DNA of 64,000 nt, from assembly GCA_018266055.1 (NCBI GenBank), contig JAFDYT010000002.1, forward strand, positions 205,657 through 269,656, read 5' to 3'. The stretch is from Bacteroidota bacterium. GTDB lineage: Bacteria; Bacteroidota; Bacteroidia; Cytophagales; Cyclobacteriaceae. The translations under genes and the position numbers were made by a program. Below, in pieces: positions 53,855 to 63,059 of the stretch. Each line of letters begins with the position of its first letter. The stretch's first letter is position 1. The notes under the pieces were generated by a model that saw only the letters and a program-made list of their open reading frames with translations, was not told where the DNA came from and ran no database searches.

Positions 53855-56305
53855 ATGCTAAAATCAATTTTGAGTGCAGTGGCTTTTTTAGTCTCCTCGC
53901 TGGCCTTCAGTCAGGCCAACGTCGATACGTTAGTGCAACGCCTGGTAAAACATCAAGCCAAGTTTCCGCTGGAGAAAGTCTATCTGCATCTCGACAGACC
54001 TAACTATGCACCCGGCGATACGGTTTGGTTTAAAGCGTACCTAGTTGAAGGAGATTCGCACAAGCCTGATTCAGTCAGCAAAAATCTATACGTCGATTTT
54101 ATAAAAAAAGAAAGTGGAAGAGTTGTTGAGCACCAAATGCTGAAGAACGAGGGAAGTTATACCAGTGGCGCTATTTCGCTAACCGATACTTTACAAGAAG
54201 GCGTGTATGAGATGATCGCGTACACACGATGGATGCGAAACTTTGGTGAGGCTAATTTCTTCCGCAAAGATGTTTTCATCCGAAAAAAATACGAGATCAA
54301 AAATCAACTCACCGACGAAGAGATTAATGCGCGCCAGGAAGTGGCCGACCTTCAGTTTTTTCCGGAAGGAGGCAACCTTGTTGCTGGACTGCAAAACCGG
54401 GTAGCATTTAAAGCTGTTAATAAATTTGGCCTCGGCGCAGATTTCAAAGCGTTTGTGATCTCCTCAAACAAGGATACAGTGGCTTCTGTTCAAACACAAC
54501 ATTTGGGAATGGGGACTTTCGTATTTAAACCTAAAAGTGACGAGAAATATTTCGCGGTAGTTGGAAAAGGAACCTCCTCACATCAATTTGCTCTGCCTGA
54601 TCCAGTGCCGTCAGGGTATACCCTTTTTATTGATAATCTAAGCAACAAAGACCTGATCAAAGTAATCGCGCGAAATAATTTTCCCGAAAAGGACAGGCCC
54701 ATTGTAATCGGGCACTTGCGTGGAAATGCGGTGATTGCGTTTCAAAGTAAAACCGAAGGCAATTCATTTACGTGGGCTTTTCCGAAATCGGAAATCAAGG
54801 AGAACGGGATAATTCAGCTCACACTGTTTAACGGTAAGGGAGTGCCGCAATGCGAACGACTGATTTACCATAAAGCCGAGGCACCGATGACTATTTCCAT
54901 CAGCAGCGACAAGACGGAATACGACCCGCGAGAAAAAGTGAAACTATCGCTGCATGTGCAGGATGCTGGGGGAAACCCCTTGCAAGGAAATTTCTCGTTG
55001 GCTGTAACCGACACACGCCAGGCTGCGCCGGATATCAACGGCACCAACATCTATAATTATTTTTATCTGACCTCCGACATTCAGTCGCTAGGTACAGGCG
55101 AACTCAAAGGATATATCGAACAGCCCGATTATTATTTTACTAGTTCGAACCTCAATGCTGTGGTTCACCTCGACATGCTGCTACTCACGCAAGGGTGGCG
55201 AAAATTTTTATGGAAGGATGTAGCGAATCAAAATACACCAGCTCCTCAATTTGAAATTGAGCGGGGGATTGAAATCAGTGGAAAAGCGTTGCAGCCCAAC
55301 GGAAAGGTTCCGACTAAGCCTACATCCATTTCATTGCTTTATTCTCCTGCCCCTGGCGCTTCTGAATATGTGAATACAAAAACCGATTCCAATGGGAAAT
55401 TTGTCTTTTCACTAACCGATGCTCCGGGCAAAACAAAAGTCTTCTTGCAAGGCCTGAAAGATAAAGGCGGGCGCAACCTTACTCTTTCACTGGATGAAAT
55501 CCCCAAGCCTTCCTTCCGTGCAACTCGGATATCCATCGATCCATTTTTTCTGAGTAGTCAACAATGGAGTCAATTTCTGGAACAACAAAAGCACTACGCT
55601 GAAATGGACGCCAAACTAAAAGAGAGCAAAGCTAAATTGCTAAAAGAAGTAGTGGTAACGGCCAAGCGAGAGGAACCAGTAATAGACTCTCGAAAATCAA
55701 TTTACTATGGAACAAATGCAACAACGGTGACCATTGAAAACACCATGTGTGTCGGTGTGTTTAACGTATTGCAAATGCTACAAGGAAGAGTGGCTGGCCT
55801 GCAGGTGTCACTTGGGCCTGACGGAAACTATACTGCTGCCATTCGAGGTTCTGCTCCAACGATTATTGTAGACGGTATCCCCCTCGACTTATCCTTTATA
55901 AATGCTATTTCGCCTTGCAGTGTAGAAGCGATTGACGTGATTACACATCCGGTGGTAGCTCTGGGGGCAAAAAGTGTAATTTCCATTCTTACCAAGCGAG
56001 GTAATTCAAATTACGACTATTCAAAAAACGCTGCACCCGGAACATTGGTAGCAATTATTGAAGGCTATAACACACCAAGAGCTTTTTATACTGTGCGCTA
56101 TCCTTTGGCTGTAAATACTACCGCTCAACTACCGGATTTCAGGGCCACCTTGTATTGGAACCCATCCATAAAAACAGATGCGCAAGGTAATGCCAATGTT
56201 ACTTTTTGGAATTCAGACGAGCATACCATCGTACAAGCTCAACTTGAAGGTATAACGAAGGGAGGAAAACCCGGAAGTGCTACGTACAACTACACGGTAA
56301 AATAA
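53855..56305 (+). CDS. Exported MG2-type protein ending in a TonB-receptor plug domain
   Basis: The 816-residue protein has a signal peptide (about 1-19, ending AFSQA). It begins with an alpha-2-macroglobulin-like MG2 domain, VYLHLDRPNYAPGDTVWFKA (about 40-59), with further MG-type domains (ISSDKTEYDPREKVKLSLHV near 350). A carboxypeptidase-regulatory-like segment precedes a TonB plug-like domain (about 605-720: LQMLQGRVAGLQVSLG, AIRGSAPTIIVDGIPLD, VEAIDVITHP). There is no 22-strand barrel after the plug, only a final MG-like strand set. This form is frequent in Bacteroidota but its job is unknown. Confidence 0.8.
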   Translation: MLKSILSAVAFLVSSLAFSQANVDTLVQRLVKHQAKFPLEKVYLHLDRPNYAPGDTVWFKAYLVEGDSHKPDSVSKNLYVDFIKKESGRVVEHQMLKNEGSYTSGAISLTDTLQEGVYEMIAYTRWMRNFGEANFFRKDVFIRKKYEIKNQLTDEEINARQEVADLQFFPEGGNLVAGLQNRVAFKAVNKFGLGADFKAFVISSNKDTVASVQTQHLGMGTFVFKPKSDEKYFAVVGKGTSSHQFALPDPVPSGYTLFIDNLSNKDLIKVIARNNFPEKDRPIVIGHLRGNAVIAFQSKTEGNSFTWAFPKSEIKENGIIQLTLFNGKGVPQCERLIYHKAEAPMTISISSDKTEYDPREKVKLSLHVQDAGGNPLQGNFSLAVTDTRQAAPDINGTNIYNYFYLTSDIQSLGTGELKGYIEQPDYYFTSSNLNAVVHLDMLLLTQGWRKFLWKDVANQNTPAPQFEIERGIEISGKALQPNGKVPTKPTSISLLYSPAPGASEYVNTKTDSNGKFVFSLTDAPGKTKVFLQGLKDKGGRNLTLSLDEIPKPSFRATRISIDPFFLSSQQWSQFLEQQKHYAEMDAKLKESKAKLLKEVVVTAKREEPVIDSRKSIYYGTNATTVTIENTMCVGVFNVLQMLQGRVAGLQVSLGPDGNYTAAIRGSAPTIIVDGIPLDLSFINAISPCSVEAIDVITHPVVALGAKSVISILTKRGNSNYDYSKNAAPGTLVAIIEGYNTPRAFYTVRYPLAVNTTAQLPDFRATLYWNPSIKTDAQGNANVTFWNSDEHTIVQAQLEGITKGGKPGSATYNYTVK

Positions 56306-56310
56306 ATGAA

Positions 56311-56886
56311 TTAGCTGAGCGCTTCGACTTCTTCAACTTCATCGGGCATCATCTTCTTAAAAAGATTTTCAATGCCTGATTTCAAGGTAATGGTCGACGA
56401 TGGGCAGCCGCTGCAAGATCCTTGCAACGATACCTTCACGCGCTTGTTTTCGTATGAATGAAAGGTGATTGCGCCGCCGTCTTGCTCTACCGCCGGGCGA
56501 ATGTATTCGTCCAAAATGGTCTTGATCTTCTTGATGGTTTCAGTTTCTTCCTGCTCAGGGGCAGCACCTTCTTTCTTATCGAGGATTAGTTTTCCAGATT
56601 CAAGAAAAGTGAGGATATGTTTTTTAATCGTATCCTGAATTTCGATCCACTCCACTCCTTCTTTTTTCGTGACGGTAACGAAGTTGCTCATGTAAAATAC
56701 GCGGTCCACAAACGGATACATAAATAGTTCCTGAGCGAGTGGGGCATCTTCAGCTTCGGCCGGGCTAGGAAAGTCGAAGCTCATTCCCTCGGGTACTAAC
56801 ATCTCATTCACTGCAAATTTCAGTGAGTTTGGATTCGGGTTGCTTTCCAGGTAAATAGAAAGGGATTTGGGCGCGGCCTTAAGCAT
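56311..56886 (-). CDS. NifU/NFU iron-sulfur scaffold protein
   Basis: The 191-residue protein has an N-terminal Nfu_N domain (about 8-95; IYLESNPNPNSLKFAVNEML) and a C-terminal NifU domain (about 110-191). The cluster-binding CxxC is in LQGSCSGCPSSTITLKSGIE (about 160). It carries Fe-S clusters to target proteins. The linker of about 20 residues is Glu/Lys-rich. The stop lies 5 bp from the convergent MG2/TonB-plug gene. Other suf or isc genes are not in this window. Confidence 0.93.
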   Translation of the reverse strand: MLKAAPKSLSIYLESNPNPNSLKFAVNEMLVPEGMSFDFPSPAEAEDAPLAQELFMYPFVDRVFYMSNFVTVTKKEGVEWIEIQDTIKKHILTFLESGKLILDKKEGAAPEQEETETIKKIKTILDEYIRPAVEQDGGAITFHSYENKRVKVSLQGSCSGCPSSTITLKSGIENLFKKMMPDEVEEVEALS

Positions 56887-57050
56887 AGAATTTGTATTTT
56901 CTGGACAACAAAATTAAGCAAATAAAGTTCGTGTCCATGATCTGGGCGCCAAAAGGAATAAGATCGGTCCAAAATCCACCACCTAAGGCCCAGTAACCAT
57001 TACCGTACAACTAATTCCTATTATATTCACGCGTAATAAATTGCGAACCC

Positions 57051-58409
57051 TTGAAACCCAAATTACTTTACTTCCTCCTTTTCATTTTCATCACCCTCGC
57101 CGTTATTCTAGGCCTGGCCAGTTATTATCAATGGGTGTCGCTACCCAGCGAAGTGCTCACTAGCAGCCGATGGATTGTTTGGGCGCTGGCCATCTATGTC
57201 GCAATCCAAAGAAAGTCACTTACTGTATGGATCGTGGTAAGCATGTTCCTGGGTTGTGAAATCGGCTTTTCCTTTCCAAAAGCAGCCATTGAACTGAATG
57301 TGCTCAGTAACATTTTCCTCCGGTTAATAAAAACAATCATCGCCCCACTCCTCTTTTCCACGCTGGTGGTAGGCATTGCAGCTCATTCCAACTTAAAACA
57401 AGTAGGACGCATGGGGCTTAAGGCGATTCTCTACTTTGAGATTGTAACGACCGCTGCGTTGTTTATCGGATTAGCAGCCATTAATTTCACCAAAGCCGGT
57501 GTAGGCGCGCACATCGAAGTAGCGCAAAGTCAGGAGCAACGAGCAGAAAAACTTCTGTCGCAGAAAGAGACGCACAATGTGATCCTCGATATTTTTCCCG
57601 AAAATATCGCCAAGTCGATCGGCGAAGGGCAAGTACTTCAGGTGGTGGTTTTCAGCATTATGTTTGCGATAGCGCTGGCCATGTTGAGCGATGAGAAGAA
57701 AAAACCAATGCTTCAATTCGCCGAGAGTTTATCCGAAGTGATGTTTAAATTCACCCACATCGTCATGTACTTTGCGCCGCTAGCCGTGATGGGTGCGCTG
57801 GCGTATTCCATTGCCTCATTTGGATTTGACGTACTGAAAAACCTTGCGCTGCTTGTCGCTACATTATACGGTGCGTTGCTGGTATTTATCCTGGGAATTC
57901 TGGTTCCCATTGGATTCATTATCAAACTCAATTTCAAAAAATTCCTTAATGCTATTTCCGAACCTGTAGCCGTCGCGTTCTCTACTGCGACGAGCGAATC
58001 AGCGCTGCCGCTGGCGATGGAGAATCTTGAAAAGATGGGCATTCCACGCAAAGTGGTTTCATTTGTTTTGCCAACAGGCTACAGTTTCAATCTCGATGGA
58101 AGTACGCTGTACCTTTCCCTCGCTTCCGTATTTGTTGCGCAGATGGCCGGTGTGGAAATGACGCTCGGCGAACAAATAAAAATGGTGTTCATCCTAATGC
58201 TCACCAGCAAAGGTGTGGCAGGAGTGCGCGGCGCTACGTTTTTAATTTTAGTGGCTACCGTAGCCGACATGGGCATCGATCCGCACAAAGCTTTTGTGGT
58301 GCTGGGCGTTGATGCCATCATGGACATGGCGCGTACCGGCACCAACGTTCTTGGCAATTGCCTGGCAACGGTAGTAGTGGCCAAGTGGGAAGGCGAATAC
58401 ACGGACTGA
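57051..58409 (+). CDS. Dicarboxylate/amino acid:cation symporter (DAACS family)
   Basis: The 452-residue SLC1-like transporter has about eight membrane helices and two re-entrant hairpins. GYSFNLDGSTLYLS (about 340-355, related to the NMDGT motif) and VDAIMDMARTGTNVLGN (about 410-430) bind substrate and cation. EPVAVAFSTATSESALPLAM holds the Ser-rich HP1 loop. It imports glutamate, aspartate or C4-dicarboxylates with Na+ or H+. The start is TTG at 57051: an in-frame TAA at 57012 leaves no ATG, and the next ATG is after residue 60. The gene ends 27 bp before the AAA ATPase gene. Confidence 0.93.
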   Translation: MKPKLLYFLLFIFITLAVILGLASYYQWVSLPSEVLTSSRWIVWALAIYVAIQRKSLTVWIVVSMFLGCEIGFSFPKAAIELNVLSNIFLRLIKTIIAPLLFSTLVVGIAAHSNLKQVGRMGLKAILYFEIVTTAALFIGLAAINFTKAGVGAHIEVAQSQEQRAEKLLSQKETHNVILDIFPENIAKSIGEGQVLQVVVFSIMFAIALAMLSDEKKKPMLQFAESLSEVMFKFTHIVMYFAPLAVMGALAYSIASFGFDVLKNLALLVATLYGALLVFILGILVPIGFIIKLNFKKFLNAISEPVAVAFSTATSESALPLAMENLEKMGIPRKVVSFVLPTGYSFNLDGSTLYLSLASVFVAQMAGVEMTLGEQIKMVFILMLTSKGVAGVRGATFLILVATVADMGIDPHKAFVVLGVDAIMDMARTGTNVLGNCLATVVVAKWEGEYTD

Positions 58410-58436
58410 GTTTAATTAATTCAGTAAATTTGAATT

Positions 58437-59423
58437 ATGATCACTGAGCTGCATATCAAGAACTTTAAATCGGTAAAGGAATTGAACATTCCATGCAAAA
58501 AGTTGAATGTGTTTATTGGAGAACCCAACAGCGGCAAGAGTAATATCATAGAGGCCATGGCACTGCAAAGTCAAAATGCGATTGGGAGCGAATTGAATAA
58601 GGATATTTTCAGATACAAAACCGTTGGGGACCTATTCTTCGATTATAATATCAATATTCCTGTGGAGGTGTTCACCAGCGAAATGAAGACCTCTCTCTCC
58701 TATTCGATAAGAGATAATAAGGCTCCTGAAAATCAATTCAGTTTTGTTCTAGACAAAATAAAGCCCGAGGTCCAAGCCACAAAAATTCAGCACGATGGCA
58801 AAGTGAGCTATAATGGTTCACTATCAAATACAAATGTACACTACTACGAGTTCAAAAGACTTAGCCAGTTTCAGCCGGGATACACTCCTCATTTATCCGT
58901 GCCTTTTGGCGAAAACCTTCCTAGCCTCTTACTCGCCAATGCGGAATACAAGAGATGGGTCTCGGAGTTCCTTCAGGAAAAAGGTTTGACGCTAACACTC
59001 AAGCCAACCGACAATGATATTTCTGTGAGCAAGTTTGTTAATCAGGAGATTTACAGTTACCCCTATTACGCCATCTCTGAAACTTTGCAACGAATTATCT
59101 TTTATTCGATTGCTATCAAAAGCAATTCAAATTCGGTAATGCTTTTTGACGAACCGGAAACCAATACTTTTCCCTTTTATACCAAGTATTTAGCTGAACG
59201 TATTGCATTAGATGAAACTAACCAATACTTCTTAACTACACACAATCCTTATTTACTTCTCAGCCTGATTGAGAAGTCTAAGGCGGCTGACTTGAACATT
59301 TGTATTGTAAGCATGGAAAATTATCAGAGCAAAGTTCATGTTTTAAATCCCTCTCAGATTTCAAAAGTTCTTGACTTCAACTCTGACGTATTTTTCAACT
59401 TTGATCGGGTCTTATCCGAATGA
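58437..59423 (+). CDS. AAA/ABC-type ATPase of the OLD/RecF/SMC group (candidate defence ATPase)
   Basis: The 328-residue protein opens with IKNFKSVKELNI, as in OLD, RecF and AAA_15/AAA_21 ATPases. Walker A is GEPNSGKS (28-35). A short coiled insert takes the place of long SMC arms. A degenerate ABC signature lies at ISETLQRI (213-220), Walker B is VMLFDEPE (234-241) with catalytic Glu239, and the H-loop His is at 269 in FLTTHNP. There is no fused TOPRIM or HNH nuclease. Its stop overlaps the next start as ATGA. A possible -7 box TAAATTTG (58425-58432) would place the transcript start at or next to the ATG. Confidence 0.9.
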   Translation: MITELHIKNFKSVKELNIPCKKLNVFIGEPNSGKSNIIEAMALQSQNAIGSELNKDIFRYKTVGDLFFDYNINIPVEVFTSEMKTSLSYSIRDNKAPENQFSFVLDKIKPEVQATKIQHDGKVSYNGSLSNTNVHYYEFKRLSQFQPGYTPHLSVPFGENLPSLLLANAEYKRWVSEFLQEKGLTLTLKPTDNDISVSKFVNQEIYSYPYYAISETLQRIIFYSIAIKSNSNSVMLFDEPETNTFPFYTKYLAERIALDETNQYFLTTHNPYLLLSLIEKSKAADLNICIVSMENYQSKVHVLNPSQISKVLDFNSDVFFNFDRVLSE

Positions 59424-59875
59424 AGGCGATTCATGTAGAGTGTAAGCCAGACGAAGCTCTAGTTAAAAAACTAGGATTTGCCGTTAGGATGATCACACAC
59501 CATCAGGGAAAATCGAGAATCTTTAACAATTTGAAATCGGTATCCAACCAATTGGCAATGGTTGATGAGGATCCCGGAAGCCCAAAATCTTTCTATGAAA
59601 AAAGCCTTGTTAAAGAGGATCAACGTTACGGATTAACCCTGCTCAAGGACAAATCAGGGAATAAGGTACTTCAATTAAGCGTGAGATTAGAAGACTGGGT
59701 ACTTATGCAATGCAAAGCCTCTGGAATTAAACCAACCGATTTTGGACTTCCAGACAATTCTAATCACTTACATGATGTTATCAATCAAAGGATTTCAAAA
59801 TTCGAAAACCTGATTGATCAACTGTTAGAGCGTAATAATCCCGGCCTTAAATACTTAAAAGAAGAACTTCGATGA
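59420..59875 (+). CDS. Mini TOPRIM-like protein, partner of the AAA ATPase
   Basis: The 151-residue soluble protein carries residues in TOPRIM order. HVECKPDEALVKKLGF (5-20) matches the strand-1 glutamate motif (VExxxDxxxLxxL), and MVDEDPGS (48-55) matches the DxD motif with Asp49 and Asp51. VRLEDWVLMQCKASGI (88-103) may be the later conserved Leu-Glu-x-Trp segment seen in DUF4276/DUF4435-like proteins. The C-terminal 35 residues are a helix. I do not recognise a named family. Start and stop overlap both neighbours by 4 bp (ATGA), so the protein should be made in fixed ratio with the ATPase. Confidence 0.7.
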   Translation: MKAIHVECKPDEALVKKLGFAVRMITHHQGKSRIFNNLKSVSNQLAMVDEDPGSPKSFYEKSLVKEDQRYGLTLLKDKSGNKVLQLSVRLEDWVLMQCKASGIKPTDFGLPDNSNHLHDVINQRISKFENLIDQLLERNNPGLKYLKEELR

Positions 59876-60444
59876 GGGTAACCTATAGATCGTATTTATT
59901 CAAACTTCTATGTACAATTTTAATTGTTAGCACTAACTTCACTTTTTCTTTGGCCCAATCTCCTCGTTTATCCATCGGGCTGGAGCAGGACTTTTTACCC
60001 TACGCCACGGGCGGATATTACGCTGCCGCATGGGTAGGCAAATCGCAGGTGAGAGCTCGCGCCTTAGTAGCGCACGTACACAAGCCTTCGTTTATTGTAC
60101 CCAGCGGATTCACCAACAACGTGGTCACGGCATACGCCTTACTCGGAGACTATTTTTTGAAATCTGATTTCTCGGGCTGGTCAATCGGCGGTGGCCTTGT
60201 GTTGTGGAACAGTTCGATTCAAAGTAATCTTCAGCAATCTACTGTTTCATACAACAACACATTGCTCAACGGAAGCCTTAGCTACACCTGGAAGTTTCAC
60301 AAGAATTTTTATCTCAGTCCGTGGGCCGGCTTACACCTGAAGATTGCTGGAGCCGATCATGTTACCGTCGACGGCAGTTCATTTGCGACGCCGCTTTTTA
60401 CGCCTGAAGCTTCAGTAAAAGTAGGATGGTATTTTTCTTTGTGA
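59872..60444 (+). CDS. Outer-membrane beta-barrel-like protein coupled to the ATPase/TOPRIM pair
   Basis: The 190-residue protein has a signal peptide (about 1-29, ending SLAQ) and strands with alternating residues and Gly/aromatic content (GWSIGGGLVLWNSSIQ, TLLNGSLSYTWKFHKNFYLS). The last strand, SVKVGWYFSL, ends with Phe-Ser-Leu and resembles a beta-signal. It overlaps the TOPRIM-like gene by ATGA. Its stop touches the mnmA stop on the other strand without a spacer (60444/60445). It may simply share the transcript, or be an envelope part of the unit. Confidence 0.65.
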   Translation: MRVTYRSYLFKLLCTILIVSTNFTFSLAQSPRLSIGLEQDFLPYATGGYYAAAWVGKSQVRARALVAHVHKPSFIVPSGFTNNVVTAYALLGDYFLKSDFSGWSIGGGLVLWNSSIQSNLQQSTVSYNNTLLNGSLSYTWKFHKNFYLSPWAGLHLKIAGADHVTVDGSSFATPLFTPEASVKVGWYFSL

Positions 60445-61620
60445 TTATTTCTCAATCACGCCAGAGCCAATCAATTCATCACCTTCGTACCATGCTGCAA
60501 ATTGACCGGGAGTGACGCCGCGTTGAGCCGCATCGAAGATGATGAACAATCCATTTTCTTTTTGATGAAGCGTACACGGTTCCAGTGTTTGGCGGTAACG
60601 GATTCGTGCCATAAATTTCTTCGATTCGCCGGGCGTCAATTTCAAATCCTTGCGCACCCAATGCTCGTCGCTTAGCGAAATGAATAATCCCTTGCGGTAA
60701 AGGCCCGGATGGTCTTCGCCCATCCCGGTATAAATAATATTTTTTTCGGTATCGGTGCCAATGACAAACAAAGGTTTTTCAAATCCACCAATGTTTAATC
60801 CGCGGCGCTGACCAATAGTATAATAATGAGCTCCGTTGTGGTCGCCCACTACATGCCCGAGCGACGGCTCAAGCGCATACGGCGCCGATAATTCTTCGAG
60901 GTCATCCGCGGAGTGCCCATTTTGAAAGACCGCTGACGAAGCCGGCACCTCCACCACTTTTCCTTTTTTCACCTCGAGCCGTTGTTGCAAAAATTCAGGC
61001 AGGTGTACTTTGCCTATGAAACACAATCCTTGCGAATCTTTTTTCTCTGCCGTGGCTAGTCCGGCTTTCTTGGCAATTTCTCTTACCTCCGGTTTCAATA
61101 GTTCGCCTACCGGAAACAATGCCTTCGACAATTGCTCTTGTGTAAGCTGACACAAAAAATAGCTTTGGTCTTTGTTAGGATCTTTGCCGGCAAGCAATTG
61201 AAATATCGTGTTGCCAGAAACGGTAGTTTCTCCTTTACGCACATAGTGGCCTGTGGCTACATAATCCGCACCGAGTTTTTCAGCCGCTTTAAGAAAAATA
61301 TCAAACTTGATTTCGCGGTTGCACAACACGTCAGGGTTGGGCGTGCGGCCAGCCTTGTATTCGGCAAACATATAATCCACGATGCGTTCTTTGTATTCTT
61401 TGCTAAGATCGATCGCCTGAAAGGGAATACCCAGATGCTGCGCTACAATCATGGCGTCGTTGCTGTCGTCGAGCCAGGGGCATTCGTTGCTGATGGTTAC
61501 AGAATCGTCGTGCCAGTTTTTCATGAACATGCCGATCACGTCATAGCCTTGTTCTTTCAACAAGTAAGCCGCTACGCTGGAATCGACTCCTCCGGATAAA
61601 CCGACTACTACTCTTTTCAT
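60445..61620 (-). CDS. mnmA: tRNA-specific 2-thiouridylase MnmA
   Basis: This 391-residue enzyme puts the 2-thio group on U34 of certain tRNAs. The PP-loop [15 protein letters not shown] (8-22), the catalytic cysteine in [11 protein letters not shown] (about 100) and the second cysteine in [12 protein letters not shown] (about 200) are present. TGHYVRKG and the C-terminal [14 protein letters not shown] are further signatures. An insert at about 36-52 ([20 protein letters not shown]) is longer than in E. coli MnmA, as is usual for Bacteroidota. The start is ATG at 61618-61620. Confidence 0.96.
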   Translation of the reverse strand: MKRVVVGLSGGVDSSVAAYLLKEQGYDVIGMFMKNWHDDSVTISNECPWLDDSNDAMIVAQHLGIPFQAIDLSKEYKERIVDYMFAEYKAGRTPNPDVLCNREIKFDIFLKAAEKLGADYVATGHYVRKGETTVSGNTIFQLLAGKDPNKDQSYFLCQLTQEQLSKALFPVGELLKPEVREIAKKAGLATAEKKDSQGLCFIGKVHLPEFLQQRLEVKKGKVVEVPASSAVFQNGHSADDLEELSAPYALEPSLGHVVGDHNGAHYYTIGQRRGLNIGGFEKPLFVIGTDTEKNIIYTGMGEDHPGLYRKGLFISLSDEHWVRKDLKLTPGESKKFMARIRYRQTLEPCTLHQKENGLFIIFDAAQRGVTPGQFAAWYEGDELIGSGVIEK

Positions 61621-61633
61621 TTCTTACTAAACG

Positions 61634-61701
61634 TGATCCGTTAATCGTTATCTGTTAATCGCAAACGCCTATTAACTGATAGCTAATAACCATTAACGAC
61701 A
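61634..61701. repeat. GTTAAT/GTTAT-rich intergenic palindrome (copy 3)
   Basis: The left arm CCGTTAATCGTTATCTGTTA and the right arm ATTAACTGATAGCTAATAAC with CATTAACG form a long imperfect stem: GTTAAT-x-GTTAT...GTTAAT repeats in the reverse complement. It fills most of the gap between the mnmA start and the TlpA-like stop on the same strand. Word content matches the repeats at 7570-7622 and 10795-10830. Confidence 0.5.
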
Positions 61702-61718
61702 ACCTCGGTGCTAAAAGT

Positions 61719-62933
61719 TCATTTCTCTGCCAGGCAAGCATTGATCACCTGATTAAAACGCTCTTTGTATTGCTCGTAATAAATGCCAGTGCCTGGACCT
61801 TCAAATCCCGTGTGAATGTTTTTCACTTTTCCATCTTTTCCAATGATAATCGTTGTGGGGAAGCCCATGACTTTGTTCAGCATTGGCAACGTCTGCGATG
61901 CTTTCTCAGTATCGTTTGTTCCTGCAATGACAAAATCGTATGGAATTTTTAATTTCTCGATGGCCTTCTTCACACGCTCACTCGCGTAAGCGAAGTCATC
62001 TTTTCGCTCATACGCAAGGCCGAGAATTTCTACACCGCGTTGGTGATTTTCATTATACCAGGGCACGAGAAACTTGGTTTCATCTACGCAGTTAGGGCAC
62101 CATGTTCCGAATATCTGCAGCACCAACACTTTGCCTTTGTATTTTTCATCGGAGGGGCTTATCAGATTATGGTTCAGATCAGGAAATTTGAAATCGATAT
62201 TATCATAACCTTCTTTCAAATAGGTGAGCGCTTCGGCATCAGGCATAGTTGCTTTTTCATTCTTCACACCTTTAAAGGTTTCGTACGAAAGTTTGCCGGC
62301 ATAATAATCACCTTTGATCGAGTCGCCAGCTTTGGTGCCGATGAACACATACGCGTGGTTGCCGTCAAAGGCGCTGAGCATCAACTTACCTTCAACCACG
62401 TTTCCTTCGAGGTAACGATAGTCGCCGGTTGTGGTAAGGAAACTTCCCGTAAGGTGATTGCCTTCTTGTTGAAAAACTCCAACCGACGGAATGATTTTGC
62501 CTTTTGGCGTTTTAAATTCAACCTGATACTTGCCAGCATAGTCAATCGTTTTTTCCGAAGTGTTTTTTGCAAACCGGAAGTCTTCGCCAAAAGTTGCCGA
62601 AAAAGGCTGATTGGCTTGACGCGCATAATTTTTTACGAAAGTACCACTCAGTTTATCGCCTGAAATTTTTGCCCTAAGCTCGGCATCAAAAACGTGCATC
62701 ACCATTTTTACCGAATCGCCAAACACAGAAACTTCATCAAGCAATATCCTTTCTTCACCATTATGGATTACAACCAGCAGGCTGTCATTTCTCTTCGACA
62801 CATCAAACGTAAAGGGAAGGTCATGGCCCTGACAATCGATGACGCCGCGCCAGGTGCCAGTCTTTAGCTCGACGGGCTTTTCTTTACAGGAAAGTAAGGA
62901 CAGAACAAAAAGGAGAGCGATTAATCTGCGCAT
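61719..62933 (-). CDS. TlpA-like thiol-disulfide lipoprotein
   Basis: The protein has 404 residues from the ATG at 62931-62933. The lipoprotein signal MRRLIALLFVLSLLSC puts a cysteine at residue 16. The N-terminal half (about 20-250) is a beta-rich accessory domain of the kind found before thioredoxin domains in Bacteroidota. The C-terminal thioredoxin fold (about 270-404) has the active site GTWCPNCVDE and the cis-Pro segment MGFPTTIIIGKDGKV. It likely reduces or oxidises periplasmic thiols, for example in cytochrome c maturation. Confidence 0.88.
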   Translation of the reverse strand: MRRLIALLFVLSLLSCKEKPVELKTGTWRGVIDCQGHDLPFTFDVSKRNDSLLVVIHNGEERILLDEVSVFGDSVKMVMHVFDAELRAKISGDKLSGTFVKNYARQANQPFSATFGEDFRFAKNTSEKTIDYAGKYQVEFKTPKGKIIPSVGVFQQEGNHLTGSFLTTTGDYRYLEGNVVEGKLMLSAFDGNHAYVFIGTKAGDSIKGDYYAGKLSYETFKGVKNEKATMPDAEALTYLKEGYDNIDFKFPDLNHNLISPSDEKYKGKVLVLQIFGTWCPNCVDETKFLVPWYNENHQRGVEILGLAYERKDDFAYASERVKKAIEKLKIPYDFVIAGTNDTEKASQTLPMLNKVMGFPTTIIIGKDGKVKNIHTGFEGPGTGIYYEQYKERFNQVINACLAEK

Positions 62934-63059
62934 AAAATCAGGTTTCGGTTTCGGAACGCAAAAATGCAACAAATGATTCTTTTTTAAGAATTCGTTAACA
63001 GTTATTCGTGAATTGTAGTGCACTCTATGAGCAAATAGTGATAACCATTAACTTTAAGG

